From NCBI GenBank assembly GCA_017482205.1, contig JAFUNK010000003.1, forward strand, positions 1 to 64,000: a stretch of 64,000 bases of DNA. The letters are read 5' to 3'. This DNA is from Lachnospiraceae bacterium (GTDB lineage: Bacteria > Bacillota > Clostridia > Lachnospirales > Lachnospiraceae). The position numbers were made by a program, and so were the translations under genes. The notes beneath the pieces are model-generated. The model searched no databases. It had not been told where the DNA came from and was given only the letters and a program-made list of their open reading frames with translations. Below, piece by piece: positions 7,934-16,779 of the stretch (position 1 is the first letter of the stretch; each line of letters starts with the position of its first letter).

Positions 7934-9916
7934 ATGAATAGATTAGATATGCAGACAAGGAATATTGCAGATGAAAATTATGCGGCATTGGTGAAATTGT
8001 TCCCGAATGCTTTAACAGAAAAGATAATTGGTTATGATGAGGAAGGCAAGGCTGTTATTGAAAGAGCTATTGATGTAGATATACTTAGGCAAGAGATATC
8101 CTGTAGTGTGGTTGAAGGTAGGGATGAAAGATATCAGTTTACATGGCCTGACAAAAAAAGAACGATACTTCTTGCAAATGCTCCGATAGCAAAAACACTT
8201 AGACCCTGTAGAGCTGAAAGTGTTGATTTTGATAATACAGAAAATTTATATATTGAAGGTGATAATCTTGAAGTTTTAAAACTGTTGCAAGAGACGTATC
8301 TTGGAAAAATTAAACTTATATATATAGACCCACCATATAATACAGGCAATGATTTTGTATATGAGGATGATTTTTCACAATCTATAGAAGATTATTTAGC
8401 TAATAGTTTTCAATATGACATTGAAGGAAATAGGCTTGTTCATAATCCTGAATCAAATGGTCGCTATCATACGGATTGGTTGAATATGATATATCCTCGT
8501 TTAAAATTAGCTAAGAGTTTATTATCTGACGATGGAGTAATTTTTATTTCAATAGATGATAATGAAGTTGATAATCTAAAGAAAATATGTGATGAATTAT
8601 TTGGAGAAGAAAATCATCAAGCAACTATTAGTTATGTACGAAAGACGTCAGGAAAACAGGATAGTACAAACTTTATGAAGTCAACCGAATTTATTGTGAT
8701 TTATAGTAAGAGTGATTTATGGGAATGTAGACCATTAATTGCAGAAGACAATGTTACTGATAGATATAACAAAGCTGATGCAGATGGAAGAAGATATAGA
8801 GAAACGGATTTGAGAAAAACTGGTAGCGGAGATAGAAGAGAAGATAGACCATTGATGTGGTATCCATTTTATTACAATGCTGATAAGGAACATTTGGTAG
8901 TGTGTGAAAAAGAAAATCCTGATTATATACAGAAAGGGTATAAAGAAATATGGCCAATAAAACCAGATGGTTCAGAAGGTAGATGGAGATGGGGGTATTC
9001 GACAGCAGTTGCAAATCTAAATTTTTTAGTTGCTAGAATTATGCCAAAATATAAAGCAGAAGATAAGTATACTGTATATGAGAAAGACTATATTGATAAA
9101 AATGGTGATGTGCGTACAGTGAAAGAACATACCAGTTGGGATAGAAAAGAGTTTAATTCAGACAATGCAATGCAAGAATTTAAGAATCTTGGGTTTAGTA
9201 ATCAACTATTTCCATTTCCTAAAAGTTCTGCATTAATTAAGCACATAATATATCTTGCAAATTGTGAAGAGGGTATAATTTTAGATTTCTTTTCAGGGTC
9301 AGGTACTACTGCACAGGGAATACTGAGACAGAATGCAGAAGATGGTAGTAAAAGAAAATTTATAATGGTTCAACTTCCAGAAAAAACTGAAGACAAAAGT
9401 GAAGCAAAAAAAGCAGGCTATGATACGATTTGTGAGATAGGCAAAGAACGTATTCGTCGTGCAGGTGCTAAGATAAAAGAAGATTACGGTATGGTGGCAA
9501 GTGATTTAGATGTAGGTTTTAGAGTATTAAAAGTAGATACATCTAATATGAAAGATGTGTATTATAGTCCATCGCAAGTAGGTCAGCAGTCGTTATTTGA
9601 CATGACAGACAATATCAAAGAAGACCGTACACCAGAAGATTTATTATTCCAGGTAATGCTTGATTTGGGTGTTTTGCTTTCAAGTAAGATTGAAGAGAAA
9701 ATTATTGCTGGCAAGAAGGTGTTCAATGTTGCTGACGGTTTCTTAATGGCATGCTTTGATAATGATGTTACGGAAGAGACTGTAAAAGCAGTAGCACAGG
9801 AAAAGCCATATTACGCAGTATTCAGAGATAGTAGTATGGCGAATGACAGCGTTGCTACAAACTTTGAACAGATTTTTGCAACTTATAGTCCGGAGACAGT
9901 AAGGAAGGTGTTGTAA
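7934..9916 (+). CDS. mod: Type III restriction-modification DNA methyltransferase (Mod)
   Basis: About 660 residues. Start at ATG 7934, 8 nt after GGAGGT; a GTG at 7907 precedes that site. Motif IV IYIDPPYNTGNDF (about residue 131) comes before the SAM-binding motif ILDFFSGSGTT (about 453), the order of beta-class N6-adenine methyltransferases, which includes type III Mod. The long region between holds the target recognition domain. Mod recognises the site and methylates adenine, and is needed by Res for cleavage. The first three quarters are strikingly AT-rich while the last 400 bp resemble the neighbouring genes, suggesting exchange of the recognition and catalytic part. The stop overlaps the RhuM start by one base. 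Confidence 0.95.
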   Translation: MNRLDMQTRNIADENYAALVKLFPNALTEKIIGYDEEGKAVIERAIDVDILRQEISCSVVEGRDERYQFTWPDKKRTILLANAPIAKTLRPCRAESVDFDNTENLYIEGDNLEVLKLLQETYLGKIKLIYIDPPYNTGNDFVYEDDFSQSIEDYLANSFQYDIEGNRLVHNPESNGRYHTDWLNMIYPRLKLAKSLLSDDGVIFISIDDNEVDNLKKICDELFGEENHQATISYVRKTSGKQDSTNFMKSTEFIVIYSKSDLWECRPLIAEDNVTDRYNKADADGRRYRETDLRKTGSGDRREDRPLMWYPFYYNADKEHLVVCEKENPDYIQKGYKEIWPIKPDGSEGRWRWGYSTAVANLNFLVARIMPKYKAEDKYTVYEKDYIDKNGDVRTVKEHTSWDRKEFNSDNAMQEFKNLGFSNQLFPFPKSSALIKHIIYLANCEEGIILDFFSGSGTTAQGILRQNAEDGSKRKFIMVQLPEKTEDKSEAKKAGYDTICEIGKERIRRAGAKIKEDYGMVASDLDVGFRVLKVDTSNMKDVYYSPSQVGQQSLFDMTDNIKEDRTPEDLLFQVMLDLGVLLSSKIEEKIIAGKKVFNVADGFLMACFDNDVTEETVKAVAQEKPYYAVFRDSSMANDSVATNFEQIFATYSPETVRKVL

Positions 9917-10941
9917 TGGGGAAGACATATGAAGTATCTGAACTGGGTGATATGCTGATTTACCAGAATGAGAAAGGCGATACAAAGGTAGATGTTTACT
10001 TTTTTGAAAAAGATATCTGGATGAGTCAAGCTGCGATTGCCCAGATGTATAATACGACACCACAGAATATCACTATGCATATAAAGAACATCTATGAGGA
10101 CGGTGAATTGGATGAGGATTCAACTTGTAAGGAATTCTTACAAGTTCAAACTGAGGGTACCCGACAGATAAAGAGAAATAAGAAACATTATAATTTTCGT
10201 ATGATTTTGGCAATCGGATATAGGGTTCGTTCTAATGTTGGTGTACATTTTAGAAATTGGGCGTCAGGAATACTGGAAGAGTATACAAGAAAAGGCTTTG
10301 CCATGAACGATGAAAGATTAAAGAATCCGAAGCAGTTTGGTGAAGATTATTTTGATGAACTCTTAGAAAGAATTCGTGATATCCGTGCTTCTGAAAAGAG
10401 ATTTTACCAGAAGATATGCGAAATCTATAAAACATCCATTGATTATAGCAGCAGGGATGAAGAAGCAAAATTGTTTTTTAAGACGGTGCAGAATAAGATT
10501 CACTATGGTGTTCATGGTCATACTGCCGCAGAATTGATTATGCAAAGAGCAGATGCAACTAAGGATAACATGGGATTAACAACATTTGAAGGTGCCAAGG
10601 TTCGCAAAAAGGATGTAGATATTGCAAAGAATTATTTGAGTGAAGAAGAGATGTCAGAGCTTAACCGAGTAGTTACCATGTATCTGGATTTTGCAGAAGA
10701 CCAGGCAAGAAGACGTATTCCGATGTATATGAAAGACTGGGAAGAAAAGTTGAATTCCTTTTTGAATATGACAGGGAGAGAAGTGCTTTCCGGAGCAGGG
10801 CATGTATCAGCTGACCAGGCGAAGAAACATGCATTAAAGCAGTATGCAATCTATGATGAGCACAGATTGCAGATGCAGGAAGAACAGGTAGTGGATGAGC
10901 TAATGCAAAGTGCAAAAGATATCAAAATGGGAAAGAAGTAG
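9916..10941 (+). CDS. RhuM family protein
   Basis: 341 residues matching the RhuM ('virulence protein') pattern: LIYQNEKGDTKVDVYFFEKDIWMSQAAIAQMYNTTPQNITMHIKNIYEDGEL, then FRMILAIGYRVRSNVGVHFRNWA, then a C-terminal TYDFAEDQARRR-like segment (LDFAEDQARRRIPMYMKDW). The N-terminal part contains a helix-turn-helix-like stretch (MSQAAIAQMYNTTPQNI). RhuM proteins are often found between genes of restriction systems; their role is not established. Here it separates mod from res, with overlap TAATG at the mod stop and 12 nt before res, so all three are likely translated together. Confidence 0.9.
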   Translation: MGKTYEVSELGDMLIYQNEKGDTKVDVYFFEKDIWMSQAAIAQMYNTTPQNITMHIKNIYEDGELDEDSTCKEFLQVQTEGTRQIKRNKKHYNFRMILAIGYRVRSNVGVHFRNWASGILEEYTRKGFAMNDERLKNPKQFGEDYFDELLERIRDIRASEKRFYQKICEIYKTSIDYSSRDEEAKLFFKTVQNKIHYGVHGHTAAELIMQRADATKDNMGLTTFEGAKVRKKDVDIAKNYLSEEEMSELNRVVTMYLDFAEDQARRRIPMYMKDWEEKLNSFLNMTGREVLSGAGHVSADQAKKHALKQYAIYDEHRLQMQEEQVVDELMQSAKDIKMGKK

Positions 10942-10953
10942 GAGGTGCACGTA

Positions 10954-13900
10954 TTGAAATTCAATTTTAAAATACAGCAGTATCAGACGGATGCTGTTGA
11001 TAGTGTGGTTGGAGTTTTCAAGGGGCAGCCTTATTCTGACCCTGTAAATTATAGAAGGGATATTGGTAAAGTAAAATCATCTGTTTCCTATTCCCAGATG
11101 TCCTTTGTGGATTCTATGTTCGAACAGCAGGAATTGAATCTTACAGATGACTTTGATGATGCTGGATTTAAGAATGAAATCGTTGCATTACCTGATGCAG
11201 CGTTGCTTGCCAATATCAGAGAAACACAGCAGAACAACAATGTGAAGTTATCAGACAAGTTAATCAACAACTTGGGTAGATGTTCTTTGGATGTGGAGAT
11301 GGAGACCGGTACCGGTAAGACCTATGTATATATTAAGACCATGTATGAGCTGAACAAGCATTATGGCTGGTCAAAGTTTATTGTAGTCGTACCATCTATT
11401 GCTATTAGGGAAGGTGTAAAGAAGTCATTTGAGATTACGCAGGACCACTTTATGGAGCAGTATGGTAAGAAGGTTCGCTTCTTTGTGTATAACAGTAGTA
11501 ATCTGAATCAACTAGATGCATTTTCAAGCAATTCAGGTATCAATGTTATGATTATCAATATGCAGGCTTTTAACACGTCCATGAAGGAAGGTGGTAAGAG
11601 TAAAGAAGCACGTATTATCTACGATAAGAGAGATGAATTCGGTAGCAGAAGACCGATTGATGTTATCAAGGCCAATAATCCGATTATTATTTTGGATGAA
11701 CCGCAGAAAATGGGCGGTGATGCAACACAGAAAGCATTACAGAATTTTAATCCATTGTTCTGCTTGAATTATTCCGCTACCCATAAAGAGCATCATAATC
11801 TGGTGTATGCGTTGGATGCAGTAGATGCTTACAATCAGAGATTGGTTAAGAGAATTGAAGTAAAAGGCTTCCAGGTAAAGAATTTTCGTGGTACGGACAA
11901 GTATCTTTATCTGGAGAGTATCATTGTTTCACCGAAGCATCCGCCGAGAGCACGTATAGAGTTTGAGGTTAAGTACGATAAATCCATAAATCGTGAAATG
12001 AGAATCCTTGGTGTGGATGATAACCTGTATGAGTTGTCAAAGAACATGGAGCAGTATAAGGGATATCGTATCTCTGAGATAGACCCGATTACAGGTTCTG
12101 TTACCTTTACTAATGGTGAAGTGATTCGCAAGGGTGATGTGGTTGGTGATGTTTCTGAAGAGGATATGAGAAGAATCCAGATTCGTGAGACAATCATTTC
12201 CCACATGGAGAAGGAAGAAGAATTATTTAATCGTGGTATTAAGACATTATCTTTGTTCTTCATTGATGAGGTTGCGAAGTACCGTATGTATGATGAAGAT
12301 GGTGAAGAGCTGCTTGGCGAGTACGGACAGATGTTTGAGGAAGAATACCGTGATGTGGTAAACAATTACATTACGATTTTTGATACGCCATACCAGAGAT
12401 ATTTGAAAGCTATCGAGGTAGAGGCTACTCATAAAGGTTACTTTAGTATTGATAAGAAAGGTTGTGCTGTAAACAGTGATATCAAGAGAGGTTCTGATTT
12501 CTCAGATGATATTTCAGCATATGACTTAATCCTAAAGAATAAAGAAAGACTACTTAGTTTCACTGAGCCTACAAGATTTATTTTCTCTCACTCTGCTTTA
12601 AGAGAAGGTTGGGATAATCCAAATGTATTCCAAATCTGTACCCTTAAGCACAGTGACAGTACCACGATGAAGAGACAGGAAGTAGGCCGTGGTCTTCGTT
12701 TATGTGTAAATCAGGAAGGCTTCCGTATGGATGAACAGAGTCTTGGTAAAGACCTGGTACATAAAGTAAATAAGCTTACTGTTGTTGCTAGCGAAAGTTA
12801 CAAGGAATTTGTTACTGATTTACAGAGACAGATTAAGGAAGTTCTTTATGACAGACCGACCAAAGCATCCAAGGAATACTTTGTTGGTAAGACTGTTCAG
12901 GTGGACGGTATTCCGCAGAAAATATCAGACCAGCAGGCTACAGCAATTTATAGATATTTACTTAAGAATGATTACATTGATGACAATGAGCATATCACAG
13001 AGCAGTACCGTGCTGATTTAGAAAATAACGCACTGGCTCCGCTGGCAGAAGAACTTAAGCCAATGACGGAAGGTATTCATAAACTTGTACAGAGTATCTT
13101 TGATGATAAGATTCTGGAAGATATGATTGGTAATGGTAACGAAACAACCGTTCCGAGCAATGATTTGAATGAGAATTTTGCCAAGAAGGAATTCCAGACA
13201 TTGTGGAATTACATCAATCATAAGTATGCATATACTGTTGATTTTGATAGTAATGAGCTTATTAAGAAAGCCATAGAACAGATTGACAGAGAGTTATTTG
13301 TATCTCAGTTGCAGTATACCGTATCCAAATCAGAACAGCGTGATGTGATGAATGCAATGATGGTAAGAGAAAGCAATTCTTTCTATGAAGCCAAGTCCAG
13401 CACAACTACGCTGAAGCATTCTGAAACCAGCCAGATTAAGTATGACCTGATTGGTAAGATTGCAGAAGGTACTGTGCTTACAAGAAAGACTGTTGCAACT
13501 ATTTTACAGGGCATCAGCCCGATTAAATTTGCTATGTTCAAAAATAATCCAGAGGAATTTATTACAAAGGTTATCAGGCTGATTAAGGAACAGAAGGCAA
13601 CTATGATTGTGGAGCATATTTCATATGACCAGATTGAAGGCAAGTACGATAGCTCAATCTTTACAGCAGAGAAGCACGCAAGCTTTGACAAGGCATACAG
13701 AGCAGAAAAGCACATTCAGGACTATGTATTTACGGATGGCACCGCTGAAAAGAGCGTAGAGCGTAGATTTGCAGAAGAACTGGATGGAGCAAAAGAAGTA
13801 TGCGTATATGCGAAGTTACCGAAAGGTTTTGCAATTCCAACACCTGTAGGAAGCTATTCTCCTGACTGGGCGATTGCATTCTATGAAGGTACGGTGAAGC

Positions 13901-14082
13901 ACATTTACTTTATAGCAGAGACCAAAGGTACAATGGAAAGCTTGGAGCTTAGACCGATAGTGAAAGCTAAGATTTCCTGTGCAAGAAAGTTGTTCAATGA
14001 GATTTCTACAGAGAATGTGGTGTACCATGATGTAGATAGTTACCAGAGTCTGCTTAATATTATGAATAGTATAGAGAAGTAG
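10954..14082 (+). CDS. res: Type III restriction enzyme Res subunit (helicase-nuclease)
   Basis: About 1042 residues. A GTG at 10945 lies inside the ribosome binding site GGAGGTG, so the TTG at 10954 (MKFNFKIQQYQ) is the better start. Walker A is METGTGKTYVYIKT (about 117), the DExx box is IILDEPQKMGG (about 247), motif III-like NYSATHKE, and motif VI-like QEVGRGLRLCVN follow. At the C-terminus SPDWAIAFYEG...HIYFIAETKGTME gives the PD...E-T-K arrangement of the type III endonuclease domain (about 969-990). With Mod it forms the ATP-dependent type III complex cutting DNA away from head-to-head sites. No frameshift is visible, so the system looks intact. Confidence 0.95.
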   Translation: MKFNFKIQQYQTDAVDSVVGVFKGQPYSDPVNYRRDIGKVKSSVSYSQMSFVDSMFEQQELNLTDDFDDAGFKNEIVALPDAALLANIRETQQNNNVKLSDKLINNLGRCSLDVEMETGTGKTYVYIKTMYELNKHYGWSKFIVVVPSIAIREGVKKSFEITQDHFMEQYGKKVRFFVYNSSNLNQLDAFSSNSGINVMIINMQAFNTSMKEGGKSKEARIIYDKRDEFGSRRPIDVIKANNPIIILDEPQKMGGDATQKALQNFNPLFCLNYSATHKEHHNLVYALDAVDAYNQRLVKRIEVKGFQVKNFRGTDKYLYLESIIVSPKHPPRARIEFEVKYDKSINREMRILGVDDNLYELSKNMEQYKGYRISEIDPITGSVTFTNGEVIRKGDVVGDVSEEDMRRIQIRETIISHMEKEEELFNRGIKTLSLFFIDEVAKYRMYDEDGEELLGEYGQMFEEEYRDVVNNYITIFDTPYQRYLKAIEVEATHKGYFSIDKKGCAVNSDIKRGSDFSDDISAYDLILKNKERLLSFTEPTRFIFSHSALREGWDNPNVFQICTLKHSDSTTMKRQEVGRGLRLCVNQEGFRMDEQSLGKDLVHKVNKLTVVASESYKEFVTDLQRQIKEVLYDRPTKASKEYFVGKTVQVDGIPQKISDQQATAIYRYLLKNDYIDDNEHITEQYRADLENNALAPLAEELKPMTEGIHKLVQSIFDDKILEDMIGNGNETTVPSNDLNENFAKKEFQTLWNYINHKYAYTVDFDSNELIKKAIEQIDRELFVSQLQYTVSKSEQRDVMNAMMVRESNSFYEAKSSTTTLKHSETSQIKYDLIGKIAEGTVLTRKTVATILQGISPIKFAMFKNNPEEFITKVIRLIKEQKATMIVEHISYDQIEGKYDSSIFTAEKHASFDKAYRAEKHIQDYVFTDGTAEKSVERRFAEELDGAKEVCVYAKLPKGFAIPTPVGSYSPDWAIAFYEGTVKHIYFIAETKGTMESLELRPIVKAKISCARKLFNEISTENVVYHDVDSYQSLLNIMNSIEK

Positions 14083-14122
14083 CTAGGCAAGTGGTACATG
14101 GTATTTGAAAGGAAGGGCGATT

Positions 14123-14350
14123 ATGGCTGGAGAAATTAAATATGAAATCATAGAAGAGCTTGGAGTGCTCTTTGAAAGTGCCAAGGGATGGACAAAAGAA
14201 TTGAATCTCATTTCATGGAATGGCGGTGCTCCTAAGTACGATATTCGTGATTGGGCACCTGAACATGAGAAGATGGGCAAAGGTGTTACACTCAGCGAAG
14301 AAGAAGCTAAAAAGCTGTATGTGTTATTAAGTAAGGTTGTTGAGGATTAA
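14123..14350 (+). CDS. YdbC-like PC4 family protein
   Basis: 75 residues, start at ATG 14123 after GGAAGGG. Sequence IKYEIIEELGVLFESAKGWTKELNLISWNGGAPKYDIRDWAPEHEKMGKGVTLSEEEAKKLYVLL is the bacterial PC4/YdbC single-strand DNA-binding fold seen in Firmicutes (Trp and aromatic residues, DIRDW motif, closing GVTLSEEE helix). The family binds single-stranded nucleic acid. It lies 40 nt after res and may share its transcript. It could assist DNA unwinding by the helicases of the island, although YdbC relatives also occur alone in ordinary chromosomal positions. Confidence 0.8.
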   Translation: MAGEIKYEIIEELGVLFESAKGWTKELNLISWNGGAPKYDIRDWAPEHEKMGKGVTLSEEEAKKLYVLLSKVVED

Positions 14351-14403
14351 AATATCAAGCATTATAATTTGCATAAGATTTTGCAAGTTAGGAAAGGAAA
14401 GTC

Positions 14404-15414
14404 ATGAAAGCGGAATTAATGGAGTTACTTGAGGGATTTTCCAAGACTTTAACGGTCTGGAAATATAATAGCTATGTGTTTAAAGTAAGAGATTATTTTA
14501 TTCCTTATTTATTAGAGAATAAACAGGGAATGTCTGTTGAGAGAGTCTTCCGGGAAGAGTTTACAAGAATGGACATAGTGAATGCAACGGTATATTATGT
14601 TGAGCATAATCGTAATGTAGAAAGTCTATCCGCTATACATGACTTTCTGGTGATGCTGAATGTTCTATTTGGTTATATTTTTGAAAAATACCCTAATTCC
14701 AATTTGCAACAGTACAAATCGTTTACAGTGTTTCAAAACGAAATAATAGAAGCATTGGAAAGCAAGGGAATATCGCTGAAAAGCAAAGAAGTATATCCTT
14801 CATTAGATTATGAAAAGTTTGATTTTGTCATTAATTACGTTAAGACAACTAATGTAAGGGATTGTAGGTTAAAGAAGTTCAAAACCAATGCAATAGCAAT
14901 AAAATTATTAATATTGTATGGTATAAGCTTAGACAAGCTTTCTGCTTTAAAAGTGAATAATTATGATTACAAAAGGCGTGCAATAGAAATTCCTGGAAAT
15001 GATGAAAGAGATAAAATCTATTTAGAAATTCCTTATTCTTTGGCGTTAGAGATTGAAGAATACTTGGAAAGCAGAAATGCTAAAAAATCGGATTATTTAC
15101 TTGCAAAGAATTCAAATACGCAAATTGATCCATCTTTCGTTAAGGATACCTTGGATGTCATAAGGCAAGAATATGAAGAAATTTTTGATAAGGATGATGG
15201 CGTAAATCAGTTTACTGTTACCGGAATACAAAAATTTGCTATTGTACAAATGATTTTGGCAGGTATGAATCAAGCTGTAATAAAAGAATTTACAGGTCAA
15301 GGTGATGATATACTTGAGGATTGCCAGAGGCAGGTTAATGTTGAAAAGAAAATAGATATTAACCGGCATATTAATTTTACAATGCGTGGTATTGAAACAT
15401 ACGATATAATATAA
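14404..15414 (+). CDS. Recombinase-fold protein lacking tyrosine-recombinase catalytic residues
   Basis: 336 residues. The N-terminal half resembles a SAM-like core-binding domain; the C-terminal half follows a phage-integrase layout. The segment KLLILYGISLDKLSALKVNNYDYKRRAIEI (split here as YGISLDKLSALK, about 171) aligns with the usual TGLRISELLAL block, but the catalytic Arg position is Ser. The later block VTGIQKFAIVQMILAGM (about 271) aligns with HxLRHTFAT..LL.AG, but His, Arg and His are replaced. No convincing Tyr nucleophile follows (EFTGQGDDILEDC). It is thus probably a non-catalytic DNA-binding relative. AGGAAAGG precedes the ATG. It lies 53 nt after the YdbC gene, at the end of the operon. 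The alignment is by eye. Confidence 0.6.
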   Translation: MKAELMELLEGFSKTLTVWKYNSYVFKVRDYFIPYLLENKQGMSVERVFREEFTRMDIVNATVYYVEHNRNVESLSAIHDFLVMLNVLFGYIFEKYPNSNLQQYKSFTVFQNEIIEALESKGISLKSKEVYPSLDYEKFDFVINYVKTTNVRDCRLKKFKTNAIAIKLLILYGISLDKLSALKVNNYDYKRRAIEIPGNDERDKIYLEIPYSLALEIEEYLESRNAKKSDYLLAKNSNTQIDPSFVKDTLDVIRQEYEEIFDKDDGVNQFTVTGIQKFAIVQMILAGMNQAVIKEFTGQGDDILEDCQRQVNVEKKIDINRHINFTMRGIETYDII

Positions 15415-15504
15415 GCACTTAATAAAGAGTTTAAGTTTTCGGCTATATTTTTTTGGGGGTACATTTTACATGAATAAAGTCACTCTGTTTACAATGTAAA
15501 TGGG

Positions 15505-15564
15505 TTGAAGTTTTTATGTTTTGATGTATAATAGAGGAAGAAAGTACGCAAGATAATACGCAAG
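15505..15564 (+). promoter_or_regulatory. Promoter of the fic gene with direct repeats downstream
   Basis: TTGAAG (15505-15510) and TATAAT (15527-15532) are 16 nt apart. Just downstream, around the expected transcription start, TACGCAAG occurs twice (15545-15552 and 15557-15564), 12 nt apart, which is close to one helical turn and could be an operator. GGAGGTG follows before the ATG at 15582. An inverted pair ATTTTACAT/ATGTAAAT lies upstream (about 15462-15500). Confidence 0.55.
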
Positions 15565-15581
15565 TACGTGGAGGTGTTTAA

Positions 15582-16574
15582 ATGGGAAATTACAAGCCAC
15601 CTTTTACAATTACAAATGAGATATTATCATATGTTTCCTCTATTTCGGAAAAGATTGGACGCATTACAGCAACCGGTAATTTGGAAGCGAAACCGCATCT
15701 TAGAAAGAATAACCGTATTAAGTCTATCCATTCTTCACTAAAAATTGAAGCCAATTCTCTTTCTTTGGGGCAGGTTAGGGATGTAATCAACGGAAAGATG
15801 GTATTGGGTGAGCAGAGAGAAATTCAGGAAGTAAAAAATGCTTATGCGGCCTATGAACGATTCAGTGAAATTCAACCATATAGCATTAAAAGTTTAAAGC
15901 AGTTCCACGGCATTATGACAAAATATGTTGTAGAAGAATCCGGTAATTTTCGACGAGGTGAGGAAGGTGTATTTAATGGTGAACGGTGTATTTTTATGGC
16001 ACCGCCGGCATATCTGGTTCCGCAGCAAATGGACGAACTTTTTGGCTGGATGAGAGAAGCACATGGAAACATTCACCCGTTGGTTTTGAGCAGTGTATTC
16101 CATTATGAATTTGTTTTTATTCATCCATTTTCTGATGGGAATGGTAGAATGGCAAGACTGTGGCATACAGCGCTGCTTTCTCAGTGGAAGCCAATATTTG
16201 AATATATTCCTATAGAAAGCCGGATTGAAAAGTTTCAGGATGAATACTATGACGCGATTGCTAAGTGCCATGTGGATGGTTCATCTACCATTTTTATTGA
16301 GTTTATGTTGGTGCAGATTGATAAGATCTTGGACGATATTTCTTTGCAAATCAGTGAGGATAATGAACAGCTTTCCGAGTACATCAAAAAACTTCTTGAG
16401 GTAATGGAATATGATATTCCCTATACGAGCAAGGTGCTTATGGAAAAATTGGGACTGAAATCGAGAGAGGGATTTCGTAGGAATTACCTACATCCGGCAG
16501 TAGAGATGAATCTTGTCCGTATGACAGTTCCGGATAAACCTAACAGCAAGAATCAAAGATATATAAAAGGCTAA
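15582..16574 (+). CDS. fic: Fic domain protein (AMP-transferase type), class II
   Basis: 330 residues. The Fic motif HPFSDGNGRMARLW (about 180-193) is complete, with the catalytic His, so the protein should transfer AMP or a similar nucleotide group to a target. The N-terminal SSLKIEANS (about 49-57) matches the (S/T)xxxE(G/N) inhibitory helix region of class II Fic proteins, in which the Glu blocks ATP binding. The C-terminal 80 residues look like a winged helix (YTSKVLMEKLGLKSREGFRRNYLHPA). It has its own promoter, is followed by a terminator, and closes the accessory island. Stand-alone regulatory enzyme or toxin-like effector are both possible; no separate antitoxin gene is seen. Confidence 0.9.
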   Translation: MGNYKPPFTITNEILSYVSSISEKIGRITATGNLEAKPHLRKNNRIKSIHSSLKIEANSLSLGQVRDVINGKMVLGEQREIQEVKNAYAAYERFSEIQPYSIKSLKQFHGIMTKYVVEESGNFRRGEEGVFNGERCIFMAPPAYLVPQQMDELFGWMREAHGNIHPLVLSSVFHYEFVFIHPFSDGNGRMARLWHTALLSQWKPIFEYIPIESRIEKFQDEYYDAIAKCHVDGSSTIFIEFMLVQIDKILDDISLQISEDNEQLSEYIKKLLEVMEYDIPYTSKVLMEKLGLKSREGFRRNYLHPAVEMNLVRMTVPDKPNSKNQRYIKG

Positions 16575-16603
16575 CTGCACTAATAAATAAACTTACGTTT
16601 GAG

Positions 16604-16677
16604 AAAACCGGTAAATTAGGCTGAAAGGCTTGATTTACCGGTTTTTTGCTTCACAGGAATTTCCTATGAAGCAAAAG
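16604..16677 (+). terminator. Terminator after fic, followed by a second hairpin
   Basis: AAAACCGGTAAAT (16604-16616) pairs perfectly with ATTTACCGGTTTT (16633-16645) and runs into a T tract, a classic intrinsic terminator. Immediately after, GCTTCA-x-AGGAA and TTCCT-x-TGAAGC form a second inverted repeat up to 16677. Together they mark the boundary between the accessory island and the region beginning with the hybrid kinase. Confidence 0.8.
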
Positions 16678-16779
16678 CCGACCGCAGGATACACATTACT
16701 TGCAATCAATATCCATTTGAAATATAATAATATAGGATGTTAAAAATTAGCGTGCAGCGTTTATGGTACAGGTGAAGAT

